The notes beneath the pieces are model-generated. The model searched no databases and was not told the origin of the DNA. It saw only the letters and a program-made list of their open reading frames with translations. The position numbers were made by a program, and so were the translations under genes. A DNA stretch of 11,279 nt from Sedimentisphaerales bacterium (GTDB taxonomy: Bacteria > Planctomycetota > Phycisphaerae > Sedimentisphaerales > Anaerobacaceae): assembly GCA_016933985.1 (NCBI GenBank), contig JAFGTU010000105.1, forward strand, positions 1 to 11,279, written 5' to 3'. Positions 1 through 6,979 of the stretch are shown piece by piece (within the stretch, counting starts at the first letter, position 1; each line of letters begins with the position of its first letter).

Positions 1-122
1 CGTTTTTCTAAAACGACTTCCATAACTCTTTTTGTTTCAATGTGTTACGCCCCGTTTTGAATTTCGAGTTTTGCTAATTTGAATTTGTTTCGGATTTCGG
101 ATTTAGTGCTTCGGATTTGGTT

Positions 123-137
123 GCGGCCAAAGGCCGC
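123..137. repeat. Short perfect inverted repeat (GCGGCC-AAA-GGCCGC)
   Basis: The six-base G+C arms 123-128 and 132-137 pair around an AAA loop. TTGG (117-120) and CCAA (139-142) could extend the stem past small internal mismatches. No T-tract follows, so a simple intrinsic terminator is not supported. It may belong to the gene upstream of the window. Confidence 0.4.
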
Positions 138-246
138 GCCAAGTTAACTTGTGCCTTGTGTATCAGTGTCTAAAAGACCAAATCGGCCCCCTTGTGCCCA
201 TGTGCCCAAGGTATTCGTGGCTGTGAGTGTCAGTAAATTGTGCAAA

Positions 247-399
247 ACAAACCCAATCTCCATAAAGTCAAAATTGCCCTAACTCTTTGCCCTGCAAAGA
301 ATTATGGAAAAACGTGCCGCCTCCGACCACCGGCAAAACAAAGCCAAACAAAGCCAACTTGTCGCGGCCAAGACTCTGGCGAACTCGGAACAAAGCCAA
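247..399. repeat. Reiterated ACAAA[GC]CCAA words
   Basis: The ten-base word ACAAAGCCAA occurs exactly at 338-347, 348-357 (back to back) and 390-399, and as ACAAACCCAA at 247-256. The plus-strand translation around them gives low-complexity N-K-P / K-Q-S-Q-T-K-P text. This resembles spurious translations of dispersed intergenic repeats that I recall from planctomycete genomes. That wider identity is an impression, not something shown here. Confidence 0.5.
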
Positions 400-539
400 T
401 TTCAAACGCGAAAAAAGCTCAATGGTGCGAAAAATCGCACTTTACAAGACTTGAGGCTGCCCGCCTGTGCAATTACATGAGGGGTCGCCAGAGCCGGAGG
501 GAGATCCGCGGGTGGCAAGCCGCTGCTACGGAAAATATG

Positions 540-580
540 ACTCCGCCCGCGGGCCAGGCGGGGCTAATCGGCGGAGTTTT
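540..580 (+). terminator. Terminator-like hairpin before the TPR gene promoter
   Basis: ACTCCGCC (540-547) is exactly complementary to GGCGGAGT (570-577). The last T begins a run of four T (577-580), giving a G+C-rich stem followed by a short U-tract. The 22-base loop contains further G+C pairing potential. It ends 11 bases before the -35 box at 592, so it could stop upstream read-through just before the new promoter. The short T-run and long loop make it a weak intrinsic terminator, and an operator role cannot be excluded. Confidence 0.4.
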
Positions 581-591
581 GGAGATATTTC

Positions 592-620
592 TTGCAGTGT
601 GCGGGGGAATTTGATATAAT
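592..620 (+). promoter_or_regulatory. Extended -10 sigma70-type promoter for the TPR-PDZ gene
   Basis: TTGCAG (592-597), a 17-base spacer and a perfect TATAAT (615-620) preceded by TGA (612-614, extended -10). Transcription would begin near 627, which makes a start at 638 very unlikely and leaves a leader of roughly 110 bases before the ATG at 740. The segment 604-621 matches the promoter at 7480-7497 at 16 of 18 positions, so the two probably respond to the same sigma factor. Confidence 0.75.
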
Positions 621-661
621 AACGGGCAATATAACCAATGGAAAATGGAGATTGTGGCCGC

Positions 662-678
662 AGGGAAGGATCTTCCCT
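662..678 (+). other. Leader hairpin of the TPR-PDZ transcript
   Basis: AGGGAAG (662-668) pairs perfectly with CTTCCCT (672-678) across a three-base loop, inside the predicted leader of the TPR-PDZ gene. No T-run follows, so it is not a terminator. It could stabilise the 5' end of the transcript; function unknown. Confidence 0.4.
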
Positions 679-739
679 CAAAGTGAGCGATGGTGCGCTT
701 GAGTTTCATAGTGCCGAAGCGGCGAGGACGGGCGTGGTG

Positions 740-2440
740 ATGAATGTGCGTCGTTATTATCGGATTGGGCGGATGTCGGGTGCTGCCTGGGTGGCCCGGG
801 TGGGGTGTGTCTGCATATTGGCGGCCGCGGCTTTGAGCGGGTCGCGGGCGCGGGCGGCCGCCAATTTGAGTGAGCAGTACTTCGAGCGAGGAAATGAAAA
901 TTACAGGATGGGCGCCTTCTTCGCTGCAATAACAGACTACACTGAGACTATCAGGATTGATCCGACGCGCACTATGGCATATATCAGCCGAGGGCTTGCG
1001 AGAACAAGGGTGGGCAAGATTGACGAGGCGATTGCCGACTACAGCGAGGCGATCAAGCTGGATCCGCAATCACAAGCTGCCTACAACAACCGCGGGTATC
1101 TTAAGCTCAACCGGGGCGATAACGACGAGGCTATCGCAGACTTCGACAAAGCGCTGGAGATCTATGCACGCTCGTTCTCGGCATACTACAACCGCGGCAG
1201 GGCAAAACTCAACAAGGGCGAATACGACGCGGCCATTGCCGATCTCACTGCCGCGATCAGGATCGACCCGAGGCCAGCCGATCCCTACTACCAGCGGGCG
1301 TCTGCGAAGGTCGAAATCGGCGATACTGAGGGTGCAATAGCCGATTTCTCTGAGGCTATCCGCGGTGATTCGAGTTATGCGCCGGCGTATAATGGCCGAG
1401 GCCTTGCCTTATTTGAAACGGGCGAATACGAGAGGGCCATAGGCGATTACAGCAGGGCCATCAGGGTTGATCCCAACTATGTGGCCGCTTACAATAACCG
1501 TGGGATCGCACAGCACAAAAGGGGACGTTACGACGATGCAATCGCCGACTTCGACGAAGCCATACGGATGGCCCCGCAGTATGCCGGCGCTTACGCCAAC
1601 CGTGCAAGCGTCGAGCAGGACAAGGGCGATTACAGCGGGGCGATAGCGGACTTCACGAAGGCAATCGGCCTGGCGCCAAAGGATGCTCTCTCCTACCGCA
1701 AACGCGGGCATTTATATTATGACACGGGGCGCTGGCTTGATTCTCTCAAGGACCTGAGCACAGTAGCCCAACTGGAGGGCGACGGGCGGGGCGAGAATTA
1801 TGACCTTCTTCGAATCTGGCTGCTCAGTTTGCGGCTGGGTGAGCGGGAGCACGCGACTACGTTAGTTGAATCGCACCTGAAGAATCAAGCATCCGACGAG
1901 ATCGGCGATTGGTACAAGAGTCTCTGCCTTTTTCTGTTAGGCCGATCATCTGTTGACGGGCTTATCAGTGCGGCTGCGGACCCGGAGTTCAAGAAGGCCA
2001 ATGAACGGAGGTGTGAGGCGTATTTCTTTGCAGGCAGCGTGCGCATTATCGAGGGGGACGTTGAGGAGGGGGTGCGGTTGCTAAAACAGTGCCTTGCGAC
2101 AGCCGTGACGGATTTCACCGAGTACGCCAGCGCCCGCTCTGAGCTGGAATCAATACTTATCGGGGCACATTTTGAGCAGGTGGGTGAGGAGGCGAGGCGC
2201 CTGGTTGTCTTGGATACGGGCGTCGGATTGTCGGTGTGGAACGTTGCGCCGGGCGGTCCGGCGGAATCGGCCGGGCTTGCTGAGAAGGATATTGTCGCCG
2301 CTATAGACGGGCGACCTGCAACGTTTGAGACTGTTCGGCACCTCTGCGAAGTGGGCAATCCGAGCGACACGGTGAAGCTCGATATCATCCGACTGCAACG
2401 GCCTATGAATGTGACGCTCACTTTGGGCGGGGCAAAATGA
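740..2440 (+). CDS. Secreted TPR-repeat protein with C-terminal PDZ domain
   Basis: Predicted 566-residue exported scaffold protein. Residues 1-40 form an Arg-rich n-region, a hydrophobic stretch (about 19-32) and an A-rich signal peptidase I-type end (RARAAA); there is no lipobox. Residues 44-349 are nine TPR units of exactly 34 residues each, with the recurring text AYNNRG…AIADF. They are followed by weaker helical pairs, including C-E-A-Y-F-F-A-G-S at about 424-432, a phrase I associate with the end of such TPR proteins. Residues about 490-562 form a PDZ domain (GVGLSVWNVAPGGPAESAGL, then an I-V-A-A-I-D-G strand). No protease domain is present, so a protein-protein interaction role outside the cytoplasm is inferred. 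The ATG at 740 is chosen because the promoter starts transcription near 627 and a GAGGA lies 11 bases upstream. The ATG at 773 would also leave a signal peptide. Its partners are unknown. Confidence 0.9.
   Translation: MNVRRYYRIGRMSGAAWVARVGCVCILAAAALSGSRARAAANLSEQYFERGNENYRMGAFFAAITDYTETIRIDPTRTMAYISRGLARTRVGKIDEAIADYSEAIKLDPQSQAAYNNRGYLKLNRGDNDEAIADFDKALEIYARSFSAYYNRGRAKLNKGEYDAAIADLTAAIRIDPRPADPYYQRASAKVEIGDTEGAIADFSEAIRGDSSYAPAYNGRGLALFETGEYERAIGDYSRAIRVDPNYVAAYNNRGIAQHKRGRYDDAIADFDEAIRMAPQYAGAYANRASVEQDKGDYSGAIADFTKAIGLAPKDALSYRKRGHLYYDTGRWLDSLKDLSTVAQLEGDGRGENYDLLRIWLLSLRLGEREHATTLVESHLKNQASDEIGDWYKSLCLFLLGRSSVDGLISAAADPEFKKANERRCEAYFFAGSVRIIEGDVEEGVRLLKQCLATAVTDFTEYASARSELESILIGAHFEQVGEEARRLVVLDTGVGLSVWNVAPGGPAESAGLAEKDIVAAIDGRPATFETVRHLCEVGNPSDTVKLDIIRLQRPMNVTLTLGGAK
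869..1786 (+). repeat. Nine 102-bp units encoding the TPR array
   Basis: The array is nine consecutive units of 102 bases (34 codons) with no insertion or deletion. It is diverged at DNA level but keeps echoes such as TACAACAACCGCGGG near 1082 and TACAATAACCGTGGG near 1489. This points to growth by internal tandem duplication followed by drift. Confidence 0.8.
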
Positions 2441-2623
2441 CGAGCGTCAAACTGATGCGGTGAATTCCGTGCTCGGCAATAACGTCAGGCGGGGGCCTCT
2501 GATAGTCCTTGACAAGTGTGGCTGCGAATTAGACACTCAAACCATATATGTCCGCAGGGGCACAATGGCTGGACCAAGCCTCAAGCAGAACACAGCCATA
2601 AGGACTATTTGAAGGAGATGGCA
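2441..2623. promoter_or_regulatory. Gap between TPR-PDZ and sulfatase genes, weak promoter candidate
   Basis: This 183-base spacer contains a perfect -35-like TTGACA at 2509-2514. The best-spaced -10 candidates (TAGACA 2530-2535, GACACT 2532-2537) are poor, so a promoter is only possible. A Shine-Dalgarno AAGGAG (2612-2617) lies 6 bases before the ATG at 2624 and fixes the sulfatase start. No clear terminator for the TPR gene is seen; AGGC-GGGG-GCCT near 2487-2498 is only a four-base stem. Confidence 0.3.
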
Positions 2624-4108
2624 ATGACTGCACCAAGTCAAACATGGAAAGCAAAGCATGTTTCGCGTCGCGATTTTCTCAAGAGTTCCGCGGCGGTTTG
2701 TTTGGGTATGCCTTTCCATTCGCGGGCGGCGGAGCGGCGCGAGCGCGGGAGGAGGCCCAGCTTTGTGTTCTTCCTCGTCGATGACATGGGTTGGACGGAT
2801 GCCGTTTGTTACGGAAGCAGCTTCTACGAGACGCCGAATATCGACCGGCTGGCCAAGACGGGGATGCGGTTCATCCAGGCTTATGCTGCGTGCCCGGTTT
2901 GCTCGCCGACACGGGCGAGCATTATGTCGGGCAAGTATCCGGCGAGGCTGAACCTGACAGACTATCTCATCGGCGCCAAGCGGGGCAAACTGAACCCTGC
3001 GAATTACATCCACCAGCTTCCCCTTGAAGAGGTTACGATTGCAGAGACGCTGAAGGAGGCGGGGTATGCGACTTTCTTTGCGGGCAAGTGGCATCTTGGG
3101 CCGGAGGGATTCTGGCCGGAAGAGCAGGGATTCGACGTCAATAAGGGCGGCATTGATCGCGGCGGGCCTTACGGCGGCAATAAATACTTCTCGCCCTACG
3201 GCAATCCGAGATTGGAGGACGGGCCTGAGGGCGAACACCTCCCGGACAGGCTGGCGACGGAGACCGCTAAATTCATCGAGGCGCACCGGGATGGGCCTTT
3301 TCTTGCTTATCTATCTTTCTATTCGGTGCATACTCCACTAATGGCCCGGCCGGACCTCAAAGCCAAATACGAGGAAAAGCGCAAGGGCATTCAGGCCGGG
3401 GAGATTTGGGGGCAGGAGGGCGCTCGAAAGGTTCGACTGGTACAAGAGCACGCCGTCTATGCGGGGATGATAGAGGCAATGGACCAGGCGGTGGGCAAGG
3501 TCCTCGATGCGCTGGATCGTCTCGATTTGGCAGAGGATACCGTCGTCTTCTTCATGTCCGACAACGGCGGACTGAGTACCTCCGAGGGACATCCGACCTC
3601 GAACCTGCCGCTGCGCGCGGGTAAGGGATGGCTATACGAAGGGGGGATTCGCGAGCCGATGATTGTTAGGGCGCCAGGTATTACTAAGGCGGGCAGCACC
3701 TGCTCGGAGCCGGTCATCAGCACTGACTTTTATCCGACTATGCTGGAGTTGACAGGGCTGCCTGCAAAGCCAAAACAGCATATCGACGGCATCAGCTTCG
3801 TACCGCTGCTCAAGGGCGGCAAGTCTCTCGGACGCAGGGCGATATTCTGGCACTATCCGCATTACGGCAACCAGGGGGGCAGTCCGGGCGGAGCGGTTCG
3901 AGCAGGCGATTACAAGCTGATCGAATTCTACGAGGACGGGCGGATCGAGCTTTACAACCTCAAAAAGGATATCGGCGAAAAGAACAACCTCGCCGAGAAG
4001 ATGCCCGAAAAGGCCGACGAGATGCTCGCGATGCTCAAGGCATGGCGTGAAGACGTCGATGCCCAAATGCCCACCCCGAATCCCGACTATAGGCCCACGG
4101 GACGTTAG
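2624..4108 (+). CDS. Tat-exported type I (formylglycine) sulfatase
   Basis: Predicted 494-residue sulfatase (alkaline phosphatase superfamily, Pfam Sulfatase) hydrolysing sulfate esters, probably on polysaccharides. The N-terminus carries a twin-arginine signal, SRRDFLK (R15-R16). Metal ligands D53-D54 lie in FFLVDDMGW. The activation motif CSPTRASIMSGKYPARL starts at C93, the residue converted to formylglycine. Further hallmarks are GKWHLG (154-159), SVHTP (234-238), the D313-N314 metal ligands in FMSDNGG, and AGKGWLYEGG around K334. The C-terminal subdomain begins near R426 (RAGDYKLIEF). Length is normal and all key residues are present, so it should be active if a maturase is encoded elsewhere. 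Tat export fits maturation in the cytoplasm before secretion. An upstream in-frame GTG at 2516 would add 36 residues, but AAGGAG 6 bases before 2624 favours this start. The exact S1 subfamily and substrate cannot be called by eye. Confidence 0.96.
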   Translation: MTAPSQTWKAKHVSRRDFLKSSAAVCLGMPFHSRAAERRERGRRPSFVFFLVDDMGWTDAVCYGSSFYETPNIDRLAKTGMRFIQAYAACPVCSPTRASIMSGKYPARLNLTDYLIGAKRGKLNPANYIHQLPLEEVTIAETLKEAGYATFFAGKWHLGPEGFWPEEQGFDVNKGGIDRGGPYGGNKYFSPYGNPRLEDGPEGEHLPDRLATETAKFIEAHRDGPFLAYLSFYSVHTPLMARPDLKAKYEEKRKGIQAGEIWGQEGARKVRLVQEHAVYAGMIEAMDQAVGKVLDALDRLDLAEDTVVFFMSDNGGLSTSEGHPTSNLPLRAGKGWLYEGGIREPMIVRAPGITKAGSTCSEPVISTDFYPTMLELTGLPAKPKQHIDGISFVPLLKGGKSLGRRAIFWHYPHYGNQGGSPGGAVRAGDYKLIEFYEDGRIELYNLKKDIGEKNNLAEKMPEKADEMLAMLKAWREDVDAQMPTPNPDYRPTGR

Positions 4109-4164
4109 CATCGCGGGCGGATCTCCGGTTCGCTTTAAGATGATTGAGGGGACCGCGAATTTGT

Positions 4165-4193
4165 TTGACTCGGATGGGGTTTTGGGTTATTGC
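4165..4193 (+). promoter_or_regulatory. Weak promoter candidate for the KAP NTPase gene
   Basis: TTGACT (4165-4170), a 17-base spacer, then TATTGC (4188-4193), a poor -10. The wider text (TTGACT…GTTAT…GGGGTAG) resembles the strong promoter at 7467-7503 (TTGACT…GTTAT…GGGGCAG) with a damaged -10. A degraded or regulated form of the local promoter type is possible. Confidence 0.3.
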
Positions 4194-4265
4194 TGGGGTA
4201 GGTAGCTTTGAGAGAACAGGCGGTGGCTTTACGTGGGGCTCTTCGCCAGACTACAACTGATTACC

Positions 4266-4271
4266 AGGAGG
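4266..4271 (+). promoter_or_regulatory. Shine-Dalgarno AGGAGG that sets a GTG start
   Basis: A consensus AGGAGG lies 8 bases before GTG 4280-4282. The only in-frame alternative further upstream is a TTG at 4208 with no ribosome binding site. ATG at 4275 opens only a two-codon frame (ATG AAG TGA), and at 3 bases it is too close to the AGGAGG to initiate well. Confidence 0.7.
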
Positions 4272-4279
4272 CATATGAA

Positions 4280-6937
4280 GTGAAACGAAACTCAGCGGCT
4301 GTTTTTAGACATATTGCTGACACGCTGTTTCTGATTGTAGTAGCCTCAAGCATTGTGTTGGTGGTTTGGAGATGTGGCCAGGGTTATTGCGAGAGAGCCA
4401 CGTCTTGGGTCGGGCAAGTGCATCCTCTGGCCTTAGGGGTCGCTGTTATTGGGCTATCATCACTTGCGGGTTGGAAGTTTCCAAAGAAAGTCAACGTATC
4501 TGTTCGCGCACTAACCTTGTTTCCAAGGCACTGGGGCTTGCTGGCCAGAGTGAATTTGGCGTGTGTGTTGAGCATGTTATTGGCGTGTTCGACTGGGCTG
4601 TTCAAAGCTGCTATCGGAGAGGTGGGGATGCTCGCAATTTATGGCTTTGGTCTTGAAAGCGCGGTAGTGTTTGTTGCTTTCATCACAGCTCGACTCCACC
4701 TGGCGCTTCGGGGGAGGGCGGCACGTGGCGATGGTGTTTCAAGGACGGAAGACGCGCCTATCCAGCATATCGAGGAGAATTTGTTTCCGGAATACGCGGA
4801 TACCACCAACCGGATTCTCAACTGCCTTGAATCAGGCAGAATAGACGGAGGAAGGGGGCCGAATATCGCATTGATCGGCCCATACGGATCGGGAAAAACT
4901 AGCATCTGCAATCTCGTTGAGGATATTAGCCGGAAGAAAGGAGATGCCAGCAAATTAGTGTTTTGCCGGTTTGAGGCGTGGCAGTTTTTGAGCGCGGAGG
5001 CGGCGGTTAGAGGATTGCTTGATGAAATTGTTAATATGCTGGATGAATTAGTTGACTGCTCAGGGGTAGGCTCGCTGCCGGAGAAGTACCTGGATGCTTT
5101 GAGAGCATGCCCTAATGGGTGGGTTGGCGTGGTGGCGACCATGCTCGGCAGAAGGCAAATGCCGCAGGAAATTGTTGGGGGCATTGAGGACGTTCTCCTA
5201 CGACTTCGAAAGAGAGTTGTCGTATTCGTGGACGATTTCGATAGGCTTGAAGCAAAGTCGCAAGAGACCCAACAGGCTATTGCGGCAGCGCTGAACCAAC
5301 TGCAGAATCTGACAACAGTACAATATGTACTGTGCGTTGGGCCGATGCGCGACGGGCCGGGAGCCGATCTTCTCAAGCTAACGCGATTCCAGGAACTTGT
5401 GCCACAAGTGCGTGGTAAGGACGCTCTTGAGACAATTGAGGCATTGCGAGAAGAGGCGCTTAGGGGCGAAGAGAGAATGTACTATCCGTGGGATTTGAAG
5501 AAGGAAGGCGCCGACGATCCGCTGTGGTACTCTCCAATGCTGGAATCCTTTAGTAGAGCCTTCGCATCGCAGGTTATAGGGTTGATCGGCACACCAAGGG
5601 AATTGAAGGCGGTAGAGCGTGAAATGCGTGAGAAATGGGATGGAGGTCTTAAAGGTGAATTGTCGTGGTACGATTTGCTGTTAGTGAGTGCACTAAAGGC
5701 CGGTGAGCCACGAGTTTTTGAATGGATTTTGCGCGAAGAGGCAACATTCATGGATGAGGAGATTCATATTATAGAGCCAAGCGAGGAGGACAAGAAAGCA
5801 GCGAAAAATAAGATTGAAGAGGAACTGAATGAGCTACTCGAGATCAGAACGGAGCCGCGTTCTAAGCTTGTCCGACAGGTATTGCTTAACCTGTTCCCGA
5901 ATTTCATGAAAGGCTTGGGAGGACCGGCAGAAGAGGCCACGCAGAGAGAGCCGGAGTTGTGGGGACAGAGTATTGCACTCAAACCGGGATATGAAACATC
6001 GTATTTCAGGCGCTACATCGCAGGGGGCGTTCCAAGTACTGAAACTCCAGATCAGCCAACATTGCAGTACATACGGGGCGTCTTCACCGATGGCTTTAAG
6101 AGCAAGGACTTTCAAGAACGATATCTGGCCACCAATCAGAAGCTTACGAATGATCTGAACAAATTCGTACAGTTCAGTGGATTGCTGAATGAGAATCTCG
6201 GAAGGGAAATATGTGAGTGCATCCTGGAATGGATGTGTGATCGTGAACATTGGAGTGTGTGGGACGAACCAGAGAGATATGTGTCGGCTGTGATGAGCGA
6301 TGTGAAGTCCATAGTTGATAATGCGGGCCAGTTTGAATTTTCATTTGCTCGAAGGAAACGTGGTCGGGGTTCTGAGGGAGCAGCGGGCTCAAGAGAAGAT
6401 TGGTGCAAACAACGATTAGAGGCGCTATTGTCGAGAGACGTTATCGTGGCGCAATCCTTTGGACACCATGTGGGCGAGGATACACTTGGAAGAGTGGAGA
6501 CCGAGAACTTGGTAGGGGCTGGATGTACGAGAGAGTTTCTCAGTAACCCAGAGGGCTTTTGGGAGCAGGCTAAAGGACACTCCTATTACCTATCTTGGCT
6601 CCTCAACGGGCTCAAGTTTAGCGATGACTATAAGAGTATCCGGAATCAGGTCACAGAAAGCATCTTGGAAATAGTAGAGGCCGATAGATCAGCGGACATC
6701 ACCGAGGGCATGCTGATATCACTCGTACATTTCCAATATCCAGCGTCGAGGCCGGACTTGATAGAGGAATACGAGTTCTCCGTGAACAAGCAGGAAAATC
6801 AGCAAAAATACAATATGGATAAGGTGCTGCCGGTCCTAAAACGTTGGGAAGGCAGGAGCTTTGATGACCAAGTTGCATACAAGGGATTCGAGCATTTGCT
6901 CGCAGAGTATGCTGAAGAATTAGCGCAATTGGAGTAG
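4280..6937 (+). CDS. Membrane-anchored KAP-family P-loop NTPase
   Basis: Predicted 885-residue KAP-type NTPase (family named after Kidins220/ARMS and PifA). Four likely transmembrane helices come first: about residues 16-30, 49-65, 91-108 and 115-136. The NTPase core follows, with Walker A GPYGSGKTS (200-208, K206), the family-typical FCRFEAWQF, and Walker B VVVFVDDFDR (D318, D319, D321, R322). TPRELK (438-443) is the family's late sensor-like motif. A charged, probably coiled-coil stretch (EEDKKAAKNKIEEELNELL) and a long helical C-terminal region follow; the latter I cannot assign. Bacterial members are known from F-plasmid PifA (T7 exclusion) and QatA; neither system's partner genes are visible here. 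G+C is lower than in the sulfatase: 25 of 60 at 6121-6180 against 39 of 60 at 3241-3300. It also uses AGA, TTA and ATA more. Recent transfer and a defence role are inferences. The start is set by AGGAGG at 4266. Confidence 0.93.
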   Translation: MKRNSAAVFRHIADTLFLIVVASSIVLVVWRCGQGYCERATSWVGQVHPLALGVAVIGLSSLAGWKFPKKVNVSVRALTLFPRHWGLLARVNLACVLSMLLACSTGLFKAAIGEVGMLAIYGFGLESAVVFVAFITARLHLALRGRAARGDGVSRTEDAPIQHIEENLFPEYADTTNRILNCLESGRIDGGRGPNIALIGPYGSGKTSICNLVEDISRKKGDASKLVFCRFEAWQFLSAEAAVRGLLDEIVNMLDELVDCSGVGSLPEKYLDALRACPNGWVGVVATMLGRRQMPQEIVGGIEDVLLRLRKRVVVFVDDFDRLEAKSQETQQAIAAALNQLQNLTTVQYVLCVGPMRDGPGADLLKLTRFQELVPQVRGKDALETIEALREEALRGEERMYYPWDLKKEGADDPLWYSPMLESFSRAFASQVIGLIGTPRELKAVEREMREKWDGGLKGELSWYDLLLVSALKAGEPRVFEWILREEATFMDEEIHIIEPSEEDKKAAKNKIEEELNELLEIRTEPRSKLVRQVLLNLFPNFMKGLGGPAEEATQREPELWGQSIALKPGYETSYFRRYIAGGVPSTETPDQPTLQYIRGVFTDGFKSKDFQERYLATNQKLTNDLNKFVQFSGLLNENLGREICECILEWMCDREHWSVWDEPERYVSAVMSDVKSIVDNAGQFEFSFARRKRGRGSEGAAGSREDWCKQRLEALLSRDVIVAQSFGHHVGEDTLGRVETENLVGAGCTREFLSNPEGFWEQAKGHSYYLSWLLNGLKFSDDYKSIRNQVTESILEIVEADRSADITEGMLISLVHFQYPASRPDLIEEYEFSVNKQENQQKYNMDKVLPVLKRWEGRSFDDQVAYKGFEHLLAEYAEELAQLE

Positions 6938-6979
6938 GAGAGCAGGGATTTTTGGTTTCTTTCTTTCTCGTCGTGCATT

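Larger units (their letters stand above)
1..591. other. Intergenic region without a convincing gene
   Basis: No reading frame here looks like a real protein. The longest plus-strand frame (240-614) is of low complexity (rich in K, P, Q and T), starts on TTG, and overruns the promoter at 592-620. The stretch begins A+T-rich, with CGGATTT three times (91-97, 98-104, 112-118). It then becomes A/C-rich, with repeated ACAAA[GC]CCAA words, and ends G+C-rich with a terminator-like hairpin. Small inverted repeats are at 117-142 (GCGGCC-AAA-GGCCGC core with outer TTGG/CCAA arms), 190-211 (CCTTG/CAAGG) and 425-440 (GTGCGA-AAAA-TCGCAC). It may contain the decayed remains of a dispersed intergenic repeat. 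Confidence 0.7.

Noticed and set aside
1..600. CRISPR array suggested by repeated short words
   Set aside because: The repeats are only 7-10 bases with irregular spacing (91, 10 and 42 bases) and no conserved repeat-spacer periodicity.
240..614. Plus-strand open frame of 124 codons upstream of the TPR gene
   Set aside because: It starts on TTG with no ribosome site, has low-complexity composition, and runs into the promoter at 592-620. It is better explained as intergenic repeat text.
473..1069. Minus-strand open frame of 198 codons
   Set aside because: It overlaps the promoter and the 5' part of the TPR gene antisense. Pro/Arg/His-rich text is typical of a shadow frame.
2537..3286. Minus-strand open frame of 249 codons inside the sulfatase
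   Set aside because: It is antisense to a well-supported sulfatase and lacks its own signals.
4208..4279. N-terminal extension of the KAP NTPase from TTG 4208
   Set aside because: No ribosome site is present there, while the AGGAGG at 4266-4271 fits the GTG at 4280.
4109..4279. 5' part of the broken beta-helix gene or an insertion boundary left of the KAP gene
   Set aside because: No beta-helix or signal-peptide text appears in any frame here, and I found no direct or inverted repeat shared with the right boundary near 6938-6980.
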